Shown here: piece by piece, positions 44,394 through 55,792 of the stretch
Layout of the letters: the number at the start of each line of letters is the position of its first letter
How positions within the stretch are numbered: the first letter of the stretch is position 1
NCBI GenBank assembly: GCA_903833215.1
Contig: CAILEM010000160.1
Coordinates: 62,001-126,000 of the forward strand
Length of the DNA stretch: 64,000 nt
Source of the DNA: an uncultured Armatimonadota bacterium
Lineage (GTDB): Bacteria; Armatimonadota; Fimbriimonadia; Fimbriimonadales; Fimbriimonadaceae
Reading direction: 5' to 3'
Made by a program: the position numbers and the translations under genes
The notes under the pieces: model-generated
Database searches by the model: none
Told to the model about the DNA's origin: nothing
Seen by the model: the letters and a program-made list of their open reading frames with translations, nothing else

Positions 44394-45926
44394 TTGTATC
44401 ACGAATCAACTAAGTATGACCGGAAGGAGAACACCATCAAGCATTTGTCTGGAAACTCAATACTATCGACGGAGCCAAAGGTGATCGTCACCCCGCGCCT
44501 TCACTTGGGGCTACAGGTGGGCATGGCAATCGTTGCTTTCCTGATGGGTCTATTACTGCTGATGAGCTTCGCATCCTCCAAGCCAATCGTTGTCGGTGGA
44601 CTTGTTTTTAGCCGATTAACTTGTTCTCTCGGGTTTCTTGTCACCGTGGTCGGATCCGTTGTCATCCGATACTCCGAGAGGTACTTGGACGGCGACGCCA
44701 AACAGGCGTCCTTCACAAGGTTCCTTGCGCTTTCGGTCTGTTCATCGCTTTGCATGATGCTGGCCGATAACCTCCTCGTACTTGCAGGTGGATGGGCGAT
44801 CACCAGTATCGGTCTTCACCGCCTTTTGACGCACTACGGCGCCGAACCCGATGCTCATATCGTCGCTCGGAAGAAATTCCTCATCAGCCGTTTGGGCGAC
44901 ATTGCTCTGCTCCTCGCACTTGGATCCATCTATCAATCCTACGGAACGCTTTCCTTGACCCACCTGTTTGAGCAAATGCGAATATCACACCAAGCCCCGG
45001 TCGCGGCAGTTTGGTGGATATGCATCGCCGCGATCTCAAAATCTGCCCAATTCCCCTTTCACACGTGGTTGCCCGACACACTGGCCTCTCCGACGCCTGT
45101 TTCCGCGCTGATGCACGCTGGAATCATCAACGGTGGCGGTGCTTTGCTCCTCAAATTTGCACCGGCACTTGTCGAAGTACCGTCGGCAGGTTTGTTCCTG
45201 GCCATCGTGGGCAGCACCACGATGGCAATCGGAATGGTAAGCATGTGGGGGCAAACCAGTATCAAGCGAAAACTCGCTTGGTCAACCGTGAGCCAGATGG
45301 GCTTCATGACCGCAGAATGCGGAATGGCGGCATTCGTTGCCGCACTCATTCATATCCTTGGACACGGTCTGTACAAAGCAACTGCCTTTCTCGATTCGGG
45401 CACGGTTGAACCCATTGCACCACGGTCGATTCACATTTCAGGAATTCGTACGGTTGCACTTCTGTGCACAGGACTGGTCCTTTCCATTCCGCTCCAGGTG
45501 AGCCTCCACTCTGGAGCCTTTGTTCCTGCGCAGTTGGCAGTGATGGCGATGACTGGACTTGCGATTGGCCACGTCATGGTTACTTTGCACTCCACCTTCT
45601 CTGCCAGTAGGCCACCGATTTTCACCTGGATGGCAATGATTGCTTGCTCCCAGTTGATAGCACTGGTTTCTGGTCTCGTCTTCCGAGTGGCAACTCAAAC
45701 GCTCTCATTACCACCGGCTCATGCCTCAAACTTGGCGACGATCACGAGTGCCATCCCGGTTGTCACGCTACTTAGCCTCAGCTTATTCAGGGCGTTCGAG
45801 ACAGAAATCCGTCGATCAAGTTTCGGCCGATCCCTCCACGTTCACTCCCAGAACGGCTTCTATATTGGGCTGCTCGCCGATAAGGTCGTCTCAAGAATTT
45901 GGAATCCTCTTCTCACGAGAATCTGA
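44394..45926 (+). CDS. dabB: DabB, proton-channel subunit of inorganic-carbon accumulating complex
   Basis: A polytopic membrane protein of ~500 aa, homologous to NuoL/Mrp-type proton-conducting subunits. The conserved KSAQFPFHTWLPDTLASPTP and SALMHAGIINGGG segments and the later GHGLYKATAFLDSG are seen. It is followed by the DabA gene after 1 nt. Together they are known to couple the proton gradient to CO2 hydration and bicarbonate build-up. The start is unclear: the TTG at 44394 lacks a ribosome-binding site, while an AAGGAG sequence sits 6 nt before an ATC codon at 44436. Confidence 0.9.
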   Translation: MYHESTKYDRKENTIKHLSGNSILSTEPKVIVTPRLHLGLQVGMAIVAFLMGLLLLMSFASSKPIVVGGLVFSRLTCSLGFLVTVVGSVVIRYSERYLDGDAKQASFTRFLALSVCSSLCMMLADNLLVLAGGWAITSIGLHRLLTHYGAEPDAHIVARKKFLISRLGDIALLLALGSIYQSYGTLSLTHLFEQMRISHQAPVAAVWWICIAAISKSAQFPFHTWLPDTLASPTPVSALMHAGIINGGGALLLKFAPALVEVPSAGLFLAIVGSTTMAIGMVSMWGQTSIKRKLAWSTVSQMGFMTAECGMAAFVAALIHILGHGLYKATAFLDSGTVEPIAPRSIHISGIRTVALLCTGLVLSIPLQVSLHSGAFVPAQLAVMAMTGLAIGHVMVTLHSTFSASRPPIFTWMAMIACSQLIALVSGLVFRVATQTLSLPPAHASNLATITSAIPVVTLLSLSLFRAFETEIRRSSFGRSLHVHSQNGFYIGLLADKVVSRIWNPLLTRI

Positions 45927-45927
45927 T

Positions 45928-48285
45928 ATGAATATTGCAGAACCACCTCCCATCACTACGTCCGAGGAAATTTCCATCGCAGCGGTTCGGTCTGCCTGCG
46001 CACTTATTCCACCGCTCTACAATCTTGAGAACTTCGTGGCAGTAAATCCATTCTTGGGTTGGTCTGGGACACCGTTGACAGAAGCTTCGGCGAGAATTTC
46101 TGCCGGGCTTAATGCCGAATTTCTTCCTAGCATCCAGTACTACCAAGAGCATTGGCAAAACGGAAGAATCTCCTCTGAGGATGTAGCTCGTGCGGCAATG
46201 AGGCACGGAATTCCTACAGACGTGGTCATGAGCGCCTTGTCGAACCCAGAAACTTCTGCAGAATCAGCACGTTCCAAGGTTCTTCTTGAGTCAGAGCGAG
46301 TGTTTCAACAACAGGGCATCGAACTTCCCAAAGTCATCAGGAGATTTGTCTCCAGAAGCCTCGCCGATATTTGCTCCCACCCGGTGAGCGACTCCGGAGA
46401 CAGCATCACTCCCGCCGAGGTCTATATGGAACTCATCGACAGAGCCTCAATAGACAGAACATTCGAGCTTATAGGAGTTACTGGTTGGAGAAACTGGATG
46501 GCATCCGCGCCGAGCGATCCGCTGGAAGCGATTCGATGGGTCTTTGAGGCAAGGCCGCGTGCGATGAGGGAGGCCGAAGATTATGCCTATCGACTCCTCG
46601 GATCGCAATATGGGTGGGCTTCTTTTCTGCGGGGCTTAGGTTGGAATTCTGGTTCGGGTGAATTGGGATACCTTGAAGCCTTATGTGCTGCCCTGCAAAC
46701 CTTCGACCTCGCCATAGCTGAGTTGATGCCTTCCGACGGACGTTTGGAGTCTGACTTAGTCGTGTCTCGACAACGTGATGACATCCGACTTTGCCTTCAA
46801 GATGCCTATGAGGACCGGCTAGTGAAATCCCAACTGGCCGAGTTCCTTGGCAAGAATCAGCCACCACCATCAGTGCGGGCCGATTTTCAAATGATGTTTT
46901 GCATCGATGTTCGCTCAGAAGTAATGAGACGAAATCTCGAAGCTTTGAGCCCACACGTTGAGACGGCTGGCTTCGCGGGATTCTTTGGGGTGGGTGTGGA
47001 TTTCGTCACCCAAGATCATTCCAGTCCAAGATGTCCGATACTCCTTCAGCCTCAGATTGAGCTCAATGGTGACCAAGCTGGCATTACTGAAATGATTCAG
47101 GCGGCTTCGAGGAAGGCTTATTCCACGCCTGGTTCATTCAATCTGATTGAGACGATCGGGATCGGATACATTGGCACGCTGCTGAGCAAGGCAACCGGAC
47201 GAAACCGAAAGGTTCGACCGGACGAGAGTTCAGTCGTGGCAAGTACCTATGCGCGGACTCACTTTGGACTGACACTTGCCGAGCGGGTTGCCCTTGCAGA
47301 ATCCATTCTCACCAACTCAGGAATCGGAAACCGCCTAGGTCGCATCGTCGTGCTCTGCGGGCACGGAGGACGATCCTCAAATAATGCACATGAAGCCAGC
47401 CTCGATTGCGGTGCCTGCGGAGGACATTGCGGTGCGCTCAACGCGCAGATGGCGGTTGAAATGTTGAACGACACCAGTGTCCGTGAGGAACTTGTGCGAA
47501 GAGGTTATGCCGGAATCGCTGACGCGTTGTTCATTGCGGCGCAACACGATACTTCGACCGATGTTGTGACGCTCTTCCAAACAAGAGATATTCCTCAGCT
47601 TCAAAGACAAATGGTAATGGAACTCCAAGAATTACTAGCACATGCTGCTACTAAGTGTCGAGTGGAGCGAGCGCGGATGATGGGGATTGAGGAACAAGAT
47701 GATCAGAAGCTGCTCGCAACTCTTGATCATAAAGCCAACGACTGGTCCGAGGTGCGTCCCGAGTGGGGACTGGCTCGAAATGCCAGCTTTATCGCGGCTC
47801 CCCGGTCGAGAACTCGTCAGGCAAACCTTGAAGGGCGCAGCTTCCTGCACGACTACGATTCGACGTCGGATATGGACAATTCCATCCTCAAACTTATCGT
47901 TAGCGCCCCAGTGGTGGTTGCCTCATGGATCAACCTACAATACTTCGCTTCTACGGTCAATAACGAACGGTTTGGTTGTGGAACAAAGGCATTACTCAAC
48001 CGAATCGGCAAGATCGGCGTGATTTCTGGAAATGAAGGTGACCTTCGACCTGGACTTCCGCTTGAGTCCGTTCACCGTCCCGATGGAACCTGGTTCCACG
48101 ACCCAGTAAGGCTACAGGTGATGGTGCAGGCCCCCATGCAAAAGATCGACGCCGTTCTTGATCAAGTCCCAGCCGTGGCGGAACTCTTCAAGAACGGATG
48201 GGCACGACTCCTTGCGATCGAGAAGGAGTCTGATACGGTCCACCTGAAAAGAATGGACGGCGACTGGGAAGTGGTTGCATCATAG
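45928..48285 (+). CDS. dabA: DabA (DUF2309), carbonic-anhydrase-like subunit
   Basis: A 785-aa soluble or peripheral subunit of the DAB complex. The zinc-site residues of the family are all present: C325-I-D327 (MMFCIDVRSE), H479 (VLCGHGGRSS) and C494 (DCGACGGHCG), with the same 15-residue His-Cys spacing as in the described Halothiobacillus protein. This is a beta-carbonic-anhydrase-like site that works one-way when paired with DabB. The ATG at 45928 is 1 nt after the dabB stop. A heterotroph can use it to supply bicarbonate for carboxylases at low CO2; that use here is inferred. Confidence 0.93.
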   Translation: MNIAEPPPITTSEEISIAAVRSACALIPPLYNLENFVAVNPFLGWSGTPLTEASARISAGLNAEFLPSIQYYQEHWQNGRISSEDVARAAMRHGIPTDVVMSALSNPETSAESARSKVLLESERVFQQQGIELPKVIRRFVSRSLADICSHPVSDSGDSITPAEVYMELIDRASIDRTFELIGVTGWRNWMASAPSDPLEAIRWVFEARPRAMREAEDYAYRLLGSQYGWASFLRGLGWNSGSGELGYLEALCAALQTFDLAIAELMPSDGRLESDLVVSRQRDDIRLCLQDAYEDRLVKSQLAEFLGKNQPPPSVRADFQMMFCIDVRSEVMRRNLEALSPHVETAGFAGFFGVGVDFVTQDHSSPRCPILLQPQIELNGDQAGITEMIQAASRKAYSTPGSFNLIETIGIGYIGTLLSKATGRNRKVRPDESSVVASTYARTHFGLTLAERVALAESILTNSGIGNRLGRIVVLCGHGGRSSNNAHEASLDCGACGGHCGALNAQMAVEMLNDTSVREELVRRGYAGIADALFIAAQHDTSTDVVTLFQTRDIPQLQRQMVMELQELLAHAATKCRVERARMMGIEEQDDQKLLATLDHKANDWSEVRPEWGLARNASFIAAPRSRTRQANLEGRSFLHDYDSTSDMDNSILKLIVSAPVVVASWINLQYFASTVNNERFGCGTKALLNRIGKIGVISGNEGDLRPGLPLESVHRPDGTWFHDPVRLQVMVQAPMQKIDAVLDQVPAVAELFKNGWARLLAIEKESDTVHLKRMDGDWEVVAS

Positions 48286-48348
48286 CGATGGTTAGGTTGG
48301 CCACTTGAAAGCGGGTCAACTACCACAAAAAACAAGAACAAGCTCTGG

Positions 48349-50010
48349 TTACTTGTGATCAAGATAGCCTTGGGCGAGCAACTCGCCCAATTGAACAATG
48401 CCTAAGGTATTGAACACGAGTTTGTCTTGCTGCGGTGAAAGTCCGAAAGCGCTGAGGTGGATGAGAGAAGGATCCGTCGCTGCGAGCGCGGTGAGTTGAG
48501 CGGTGACGTCAATACCGTCAAGCCCTTTCTCATTGGGAGGAACTTGCTGGCTCACAAACCATTTTAGCGACGGCAGCCCCAAGTCCTGGCGACTCTTGGC
48601 GATGGTGGATTGCAGCCATTTCGCCGCGTTTCTCCGGTAGGGACCAAATGCCATATCGTTCTCTCCAACATGGTAAAAGACGCCCGCCACTTCCACTGGA
48701 TGCCCCTTGGCTTGAAGCTCCTTCATGGATTCTTGGATGAAGGCGATGAATTTGGGATAGTCGTTTCGATCCTTAGCAGAGGTTCCCTGGGGCGTCCAAT
48801 CGTTTATTTGCGATCCGCTGTCTGTAAATTTTGCGATCGCAATGTTGCCGGGAACCTTGTCTTGCAGCATCTTTCCGAAGCTAAGTTCAGGGCCGAACGT
48901 GTCATAGAATCCGTCGGGGCCGAGCGGCAACCAGCCTTTGGAGGATTTATAGCCGCCACCGATGTTGTATCTATATGCGATCTTGGCATTGGGCTTTGCC
49001 AAACCTTCTGTTCCAGGCAATGACTTCAGGTCCTCGGCGAAGGCCCGTTCGCCCTCCATATTGCGATGTCCAGCGAGAATGAAAAGCTTGACGGGGCTTC
49101 CTTTGGCATATGGCCATCGTTTCAGCTGCTGGGGCTTCGCAGGCTTTTTGCCAATCGTGCGCAGGTAGGCGTCGGCATAGTTGATGCCGTGTTCCAGTTG
49201 TCCCAGAGTGCCGTAGTGGTAATGCAATCCTGCTCCACCGCCTATTTCGACAGCATCGTGGGAGGTTGGGATGTACTCGGCGTTCGGATCCGATTCGGTG
49301 ACGGCTTTCTGCCCCGCGCGGATGGCATACATATTCTCGCGGTTGTCCATTCCCCAAATCGTCTTCGTGCAAAGCTCTCCAATATAGAATTTCAGTTTGG
49401 GAGTCTTTAGGTCCCGTCGCCACTTGGCCAGGAAATTCTGTAAGTTCTTGCCATAGTTCGGCCGGAACTGCTTGTCGAACATGTCGTTCTCGCCCTGGTG
49501 CCACATGAGCCCCTCGATTCGGTAAGAAACATGTCGCTGGTCGAGCTCGGCCAGAGAGGATTGGACCAGTTGGAGGGCCAAGGGGTACAGCTTAAAGCCG
49601 CTGGGGTCGTCTGGGTTCTAATCGGCACCCAGCGTGGTTCCGCCCGCCGCACATTTGATAATGGCGATGGGAGCCTGTATCTCTTTCGAAACCTTTCTGG
49701 CAAAACTAAGCTCTGGTCCGACGACGTTGTCTACTGGCTGCAAAGGAACCCAGCCTTTTGACAGGAGCTTGTCCTCACGGCCGATGTTATATGAGAACAA
49801 GACTTTGTCTTGGGGCTTATCGAGTCCTGCAAACGGAGGGAAGAGTTTGATGTCCTCCACTTTTGAATCAGAGCCAACCATATTGGATTGCCCCGCAAAG
49901 ATGAACACTCGCAGGGTTTTCTTGTCACCATCCGCCTTGGGGAGTCCTGTGCTGCGTGCTGCGGCTGAAGCCAATACTAGAGTGATAAGGAATATGGGAG
50001 TGGTCTTCAT
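48349..50010 (-). pseudogene. Sialate O-acetylesterase-like (SASA) tandem protein, interrupted by an in-frame TAG
   Basis: One frame of 553 codons is broken at codon 131 by TAG (49618-49620). Protein similarity to SASA esterases runs straight across the stop: GGTTLGAD before it, NPDDPSGFKLYPLALQL after it. Related proteins have Trp here, so TGG to TAG is the likely change. The signal peptide (ALVLASAAARS) and the GQSNM block (residue ~40) are before the stop, and the WHQGEND block is after it. From ~260 a second, degraded SASA domain follows (AGHRNMEG, YHVGENDM). The family removes acetyl groups from glycans. It is 15 bp downstream of the GH95 gene. Readthrough or sequencing error cannot be excluded. 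Confidence 0.8.
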
Positions 50011-50025
50011 AATCAGTCGTTAGGA

Positions 50026-52371
50026 TCAAGGTTTTTGCTTAAGTGGATAGGATTTGCCAGCCGTAGTTTGGAACTCCCAAATCTGGTTGCCGAAAACGAC
50101 TCGACAGGGAAGTCCAGACTTGGAATGGATCACGGCCTTCAACAATCGGCCATCTGCCCAAACCATATCCACCTCAAATCCACCACGCGCGCAAAGTCCG
50201 GTGACCTTACCGGCTGGCCAGGCTTTGGGTAGTGCGGGGAGCAACTGGATGGAGCCTGTGTGACTTTGAACCAACATTTCACAGTAGCCGGCGGTGGCAC
50301 CGAAATTTCCATCGATCTGAAACGGTGGATGTGAGTCAAACAGATTTGGATAGACTCCGCCGCCACTTTTTCCGTAGATGGTCTGCGTCTCGCGAACGAC
50401 GTTTAGAAGGCTTCTCAACATCGTATAGGAGTGGTCTCCGTCCCAAAGCCTGGCCCAAAAATTGATCTTCCAAGCGCGACTCCAGCCAGTACTCTGATCG
50501 CCTCGAGCATGGAGAGAAACCTTAGCGGCTTCCCCCAGTTCGGGCGTACCTGCCTGGGTGATCTGTCGCCCCGGAAAGAGGGCGTAAAGGTGAGAGACGT
50601 GTCGATGGTCATCTTTGGGATCGTCTTTATCGGATTCCCACTCCTGCAGTTGACCCCAGTGTCCGATTTTGGGTTTCAGTAACTTTTCGCGGAGGCTGGC
50701 AATGTGATCTCGGAATTCCTTATCATCGCCCAATACATCGGCGGCCTCGATTGTGTTGGTGAACAGATCGTAAATGATCTCCTGATCGTACGTGACCCCT
50801 TCCTCTTCTGGACCATGCTCAGGTGACCAGCCGTCGGGGGTGACCAGCGTTCCATCGGGCCGCCGCTTTAGGTGATCGTCCCAGAACTGACAGACTTCTT
50901 TCAGTACGGGGTAGGCAGTGCTGCGTAGGTAGGCCTGGTCCCTACCAAAGGCAAAATGCTCCCAGAGATGGAGCGCGTACCATGCGCTACCGGGTGGGTT
51001 CCACTTCCAATAAGAAACGCCACAGGAGTTGTTCATTGTCTGCACCGTCCAACCCCGGACGTTGCCGTATTTGCGCCGAGTGTTCTTCTTACTGACTTCG
51101 CGGATACTCGTAACGTAGTCGATAAACGGCCGATGGCACTCGGCGAGGTTGGTTGTCTCGACTGGCCAGTAGTTCATCTCGACGTTGATATTCGAGTGGT
51201 AGTCACAAGCCCAGGCTGGCTCGTTGCTGTCATTCCAGACTCCTTGAAGGTTGGCGGGTAAGGACCCTGGGCGGGAACAGCTGATCATGAGGTAGCGCCC
51301 AAACTGGCAGAAAAGGGCTTCGAGGTTCGGATCGGACGTCTTGTTCTGGGCGTAGTCCTCGAGGCGCGCCAAGGTGGTTTTGGCGATCAGTTCAGGTGGT
51401 GTGGTGCCGACATCGAGGGTAAATCGGCGGAAGAGGGACTGATAGTCCCGCACGTGGCGGTTCAGGAGGTCTTTCTCACTCTTGATTGCAGCAGCTTCCA
51501 CTCGCGCGGTTATTTCGGCATGGGGGTCTCTGCCCAGCCACCCTTTGGTGTGGTCTTGAACAAAGCTTGTACCGGCTCCGAGTATCAGGGTGAGACTGTC
51601 GCATTGATCGAAGGCCAAGTTCGTGGAGGGGACAGTGATATTCCACGCATTGTTGGCGACACCCGCTTCGCTTTTGGCTTCGACAGTGCCTTTTTTGTGA
51701 ATCACCCGAACTTGGGCCTCGTATTCGATCCCATTTTCCAGTTTGCCGACGGTGGTTAGTACGTTGCCCTCGGCTGTTATTCGCCCCTTATGCATGTCAC
51801 ACAAGTGAATGCGACCGGTGTAGGAGGCTGGCTTGCTGGCAGTGAGGCGGATGACGATGACTCCAGCCGGATGACTGGCGAAAGCCGTTTGCTGGTAACG
51901 CACTCCATCGTATTCGTAGGTCACCTGGTGTACAGCTCGGTCAATATCGAGTTCCCTGCGGTATTCGGTCACCTTTGAGAAGTCGTGGCCGAGATGGATC
52001 AGGATGTCGCCGAACGCCTGATAAGCCCCTAAGTTTTGGCCTTCATCGCCAAGACCCTCCACTGCCATGCGATCTCCCGTCCAAAGACTGATTTCGTTGA
52101 ACTGAATTCGCTCGATCTCAGTGCCACCGAAGAGCATCGCCCCCATCGGCCCGTTCCCAATCGGGAAAGCTTCCGTCATCCAAGCCTTTGCCGGACGGTC
52201 GGACCACAGGCATAGTTTTGCGGGCAAGTTTGCGCGTGTGACGCCGTTGCGCGCCATGGCGACAACCCCTGTCAATGGCTCAAGACCCAGGGCAGTTGTT
52301 GCCAAAGAAGCGGAGACCAAAAGCTGACGCCGCGAGATGGAAAATTTAGGTTCGACTGATTCGTTGTGCAT
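50026..52371 (-). CDS. GH95 alpha-L-fucosidase (or alpha-L-galactosidase)
   Basis: A 781-aa glycoside hydrolase. A twin-arginine-like signal (SRRQLLVSASLATTALG) leads to the N-terminal beta domain (GNGPMGAMLFGG), then the (alpha/alpha)6 barrel. The GH95 catalytic asparagines are in NINVEMNYWPVE, the general acid region is DGWSPEHGPEEEG, and FQIDGNFG carries the conserved Asp. It should cut alpha-1,2-linked fucose or a similar sugar. It lies between a CE1-like esterase (122 bp upstream) and the broken SASA gene, all on the minus strand, so acetylated fucose-containing polysaccharide is a likely target. Confidence 0.93.
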   Translation of the reverse strand: MHNESVEPKFSISRRQLLVSASLATTALGLEPLTGVVAMARNGVTRANLPAKLCLWSDRPAKAWMTEAFPIGNGPMGAMLFGGTEIERIQFNEISLWTGDRMAVEGLGDEGQNLGAYQAFGDILIHLGHDFSKVTEYRRELDIDRAVHQVTYEYDGVRYQQTAFASHPAGVIVIRLTASKPASYTGRIHLCDMHKGRITAEGNVLTTVGKLENGIEYEAQVRVIHKKGTVEAKSEAGVANNAWNITVPSTNLAFDQCDSLTLILGAGTSFVQDHTKGWLGRDPHAEITARVEAAAIKSEKDLLNRHVRDYQSLFRRFTLDVGTTPPELIAKTTLARLEDYAQNKTSDPNLEALFCQFGRYLMISCSRPGSLPANLQGVWNDSNEPAWACDYHSNINVEMNYWPVETTNLAECHRPFIDYVTSIREVSKKNTRRKYGNVRGWTVQTMNNSCGVSYWKWNPPGSAWYALHLWEHFAFGRDQAYLRSTAYPVLKEVCQFWDDHLKRRPDGTLVTPDGWSPEHGPEEEGVTYDQEIIYDLFTNTIEAADVLGDDKEFRDHIASLREKLLKPKIGHWGQLQEWESDKDDPKDDHRHVSHLYALFPGRQITQAGTPELGEAAKVSLHARGDQSTGWSRAWKINFWARLWDGDHSYTMLRSLLNVVRETQTIYGKSGGGVYPNLFDSHPPFQIDGNFGATAGYCEMLVQSHTGSIQLLPALPKAWPAGKVTGLCARGGFEVDMVWADGRLLKAVIHSKSGLPCRVVFGNQIWEFQTTAGKSYPLKQKP

Positions 52372-52494
52372 GACCGGTGCTCGAGACCCGGCGGTAACAC
52401 TTAGTCGCCCGGATCACTCATTCTGTACGGAGACTTGGATCGAGTATAGGGTACGTGTTGAAATCCATCTCTGCAAACGCTGGTTTTGGCTGGA

Positions 52495-53974
<1,480 letters not shown>

Positions 53975-54565
53975 CTATGACAGCAAATTGGTGATCGCGT
54001 CGGGATGGATATGCCAACCGAGGAGACCGGCAAGACCCATGATGACGCCAAGTAAGGTGGGCACCAGCGCCAGCCAGAACAGCCACTTTTTCTGGGTCAG
54101 AGACGTGATGGCAAGGAGCGTGATCGCGAGGGCGAGGAGTGCGTCGGAGAGGTCGAATTGGTCGTCTCGGTAGTTCAGTAACTCGTAGTCCTTGTCATAC
54201 CCTTCTGCCTTCTTCTTGTACTCGTCTTTCTTGCCTTCCTCTTCTTTGGCCTTGTCGAGCATCTTTTTGGCGCTGGCTTCGGCGCGGACTCGGGCGGGGG
54301 CCGGGAGGAAACTCGTCTGGATCTGGAGGATTTCGGCAGATGAGGTGAGCAGTTTGGACTGCGTGTTCTTCGCCTGGTAATAGCCCCAAGCGTCAATTTT
54401 GTCCGCCTGATCTTTGGCCATTGCCTGACAAATATTGTCGTCCTTTACTTTGCAGACGCCCATGAAGCTGGCGAGCAGCGCAATCGTGACTGCGACCATG
54501 GCATTGAGCAAACTCTTCGCAGCCTCTTCCGCTTGCTCTTTGATTTCAACCGGATTAACGTCCAT
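53975..54565 (-). CDS. DUF4337 membrane protein
   Basis: A 196-aa protein of the DUF4337 family, function unknown. One membrane helix is near the N-terminus (AVTIALLASFMGV), a charged coiled coil lies in the middle (EASAKKMLDKAKEEEGKK), and two or three helices follow at the end (LALAITLLAITSL, WLFWLALVPTLLGVIMG). The stretch KDDNICQAMAKDQADKIDAW is typical of the family. Confidence 0.75.
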   Translation of the reverse strand: MDVNPVEIKEQAEEAAKSLLNAMVAVTIALLASFMGVCKVKDDNICQAMAKDQADKIDAWGYYQAKNTQSKLLTSSAEILQIQTSFLPAPARVRAEASAKKMLDKAKEEEGKKDEYKKKAEGYDKDYELLNYRDDQFDLSDALLALAITLLAITSLTQKKWLFWLALVPTLLGVIMGLAGLLGWHIHPDAITNLLS

Positions 54566-54709
54566 CGTCGGATTATGGATGGATCGTCCTGCAAAGTGTT
54601 ACTCTGGCCCTGAGATGAAAATGGAGTTTGGCCGATCGAGGAGGCCTTCGTCGCCGAGGTACCAGTTCAGTTCGGTGGGATTCCGGAAGAATTTCATCCA
54701 CTGAGATGT

Positions 54710-55390
54710 TCAACTCGGCTGGCATAATTCGCGAGCAAGACGGAACTCGTTGTTGAGCAATTGTTCGATGATGTGGCGGGCAGTCGCTGCAGTCTTCAAG
54801 GCGAAGGGGGGATACATATCGGGGTTGGTCCACATTGCGAAAACGGTAGAGGCTTCGATAAGGCCCCGCTCCAACTTTTCAAGGTCGGTCAATCTTGAGT
54901 CGTCTAGGATGTAACGCATTTCGTAGAACATATCGGCGTACCGGAAGTGGGACTCAGGGTCATCGTGGGCATACGATCCCGCAAGAAATAGGGAGTCTGG
55001 AGGCTCGGTACATCCTTGGTCTTCGATTTGCGTGGCATAGGCGGCTTGACCGGCTTCACGTTCTGCTAACGCTTGTTCAATTTCCTGCGCAGTCATCCCG
55101 AATGCCCCTCCATCATCTCCAAATTTGTGGTCATCTTCTTCAGGCAAATGATCATAGATGTCCTTTACCATCACTCGGGTCAAGGCGAGATTGCCTTCTG
55201 CGAGCATGCTAAGAGCACGGCGACAGTGGGATCCGGTGGCCTCATCGGTTTGTGAGTCCATCATTAATGTGATCAATCCTTGCGCGGCCTGACCACGATC
55301 ATAGGCACCTCCATCGCTGCCAGGTGCCATGTGGGCTCTGGCTAGCAGCTTGGTTATGGCGGTGACTTCTACCGAGTGTTTTCTTGTCAT
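54710..55390 (-). CDS. Hypothetical soluble protein
   Basis: A 226-aa, mostly helical, acidic protein with no signal or membrane segment and no motif I recognise. Codon usage resembles its neighbours. It lies 22 bp downstream of the 112-aa gene on the same strand and may share a transcript with it. Confidence 0.55.
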   Translation of the reverse strand: MTRKHSVEVTAITKLLARAHMAPGSDGGAYDRGQAAQGLITLMMDSQTDEATGSHCRRALSMLAEGNLALTRVMVKDIYDHLPEEDDHKFGDDGGAFGMTAQEIEQALAEREAGQAAYATQIEDQGCTEPPDSLFLAGSYAHDDPESHFRYADMFYEMRYILDDSRLTDLEKLERGLIEASTVFAMWTNPDMYPPFALKTAATARHIIEQLLNNEFRLARELCQPS

Positions 55391-55412
55391 TCGTAGAGAC
55401 CTGCGACAACCT

Positions 55413-55751
55413 TCAATTGCGTGCCAACGCGCTATGGATTACTGCCCAGACTTTGTGAAGTGCGTGAGCATAATCCTTATCCGGTAGAGCATCACATCTG
55501 CTCTTGAAGTTTGAGTAGTCGATCGCCTTGGCCTGTGCACTAAGTTGCAGAACAAACGTCTCCGAGGAAATCTCGATCCGGTACTCGTAGTCCGCAGAAG
55601 GCATTTGGATGATATCACTACCAGTCCACGGACCACTGGAGGCAAGGAAGGCCGCTAGATGTTCTCTGCGTCTGGCCCTAACCAGCATCATGCCCGGCTT
55701 ATCTCGGTGGGCAACCGCACTGACCATTCCCGTTTCTGAAAAGATCCACAT
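55413..55751 (-). CDS. Conserved hypothetical protein (MWIF...HRDKP type)
   Basis: A 112-aa protein. Its start, MWIFSETGMVSAVAHRDKPG, is a recurrent pattern in small proteins of unknown function of bacteria and phages, followed by VRARRREHL and a YEYRI strand. It starts 41 bp after the antitoxin-like gene stop. Function unknown. Confidence 0.6.
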   Translation of the reverse strand: MWIFSETGMVSAVAHRDKPGMMLVRARRREHLAAFLASSGPWTGSDIIQMPSADYEYRIEISSETFVLQLSAQAKAIDYSNFKSRCDALPDKDYAHALHKVWAVIHSALARN

Positions 55752-55792
55752 GCATCAGCATGGCAGGATTTGGGTTTCGGCGCGGACAACAG

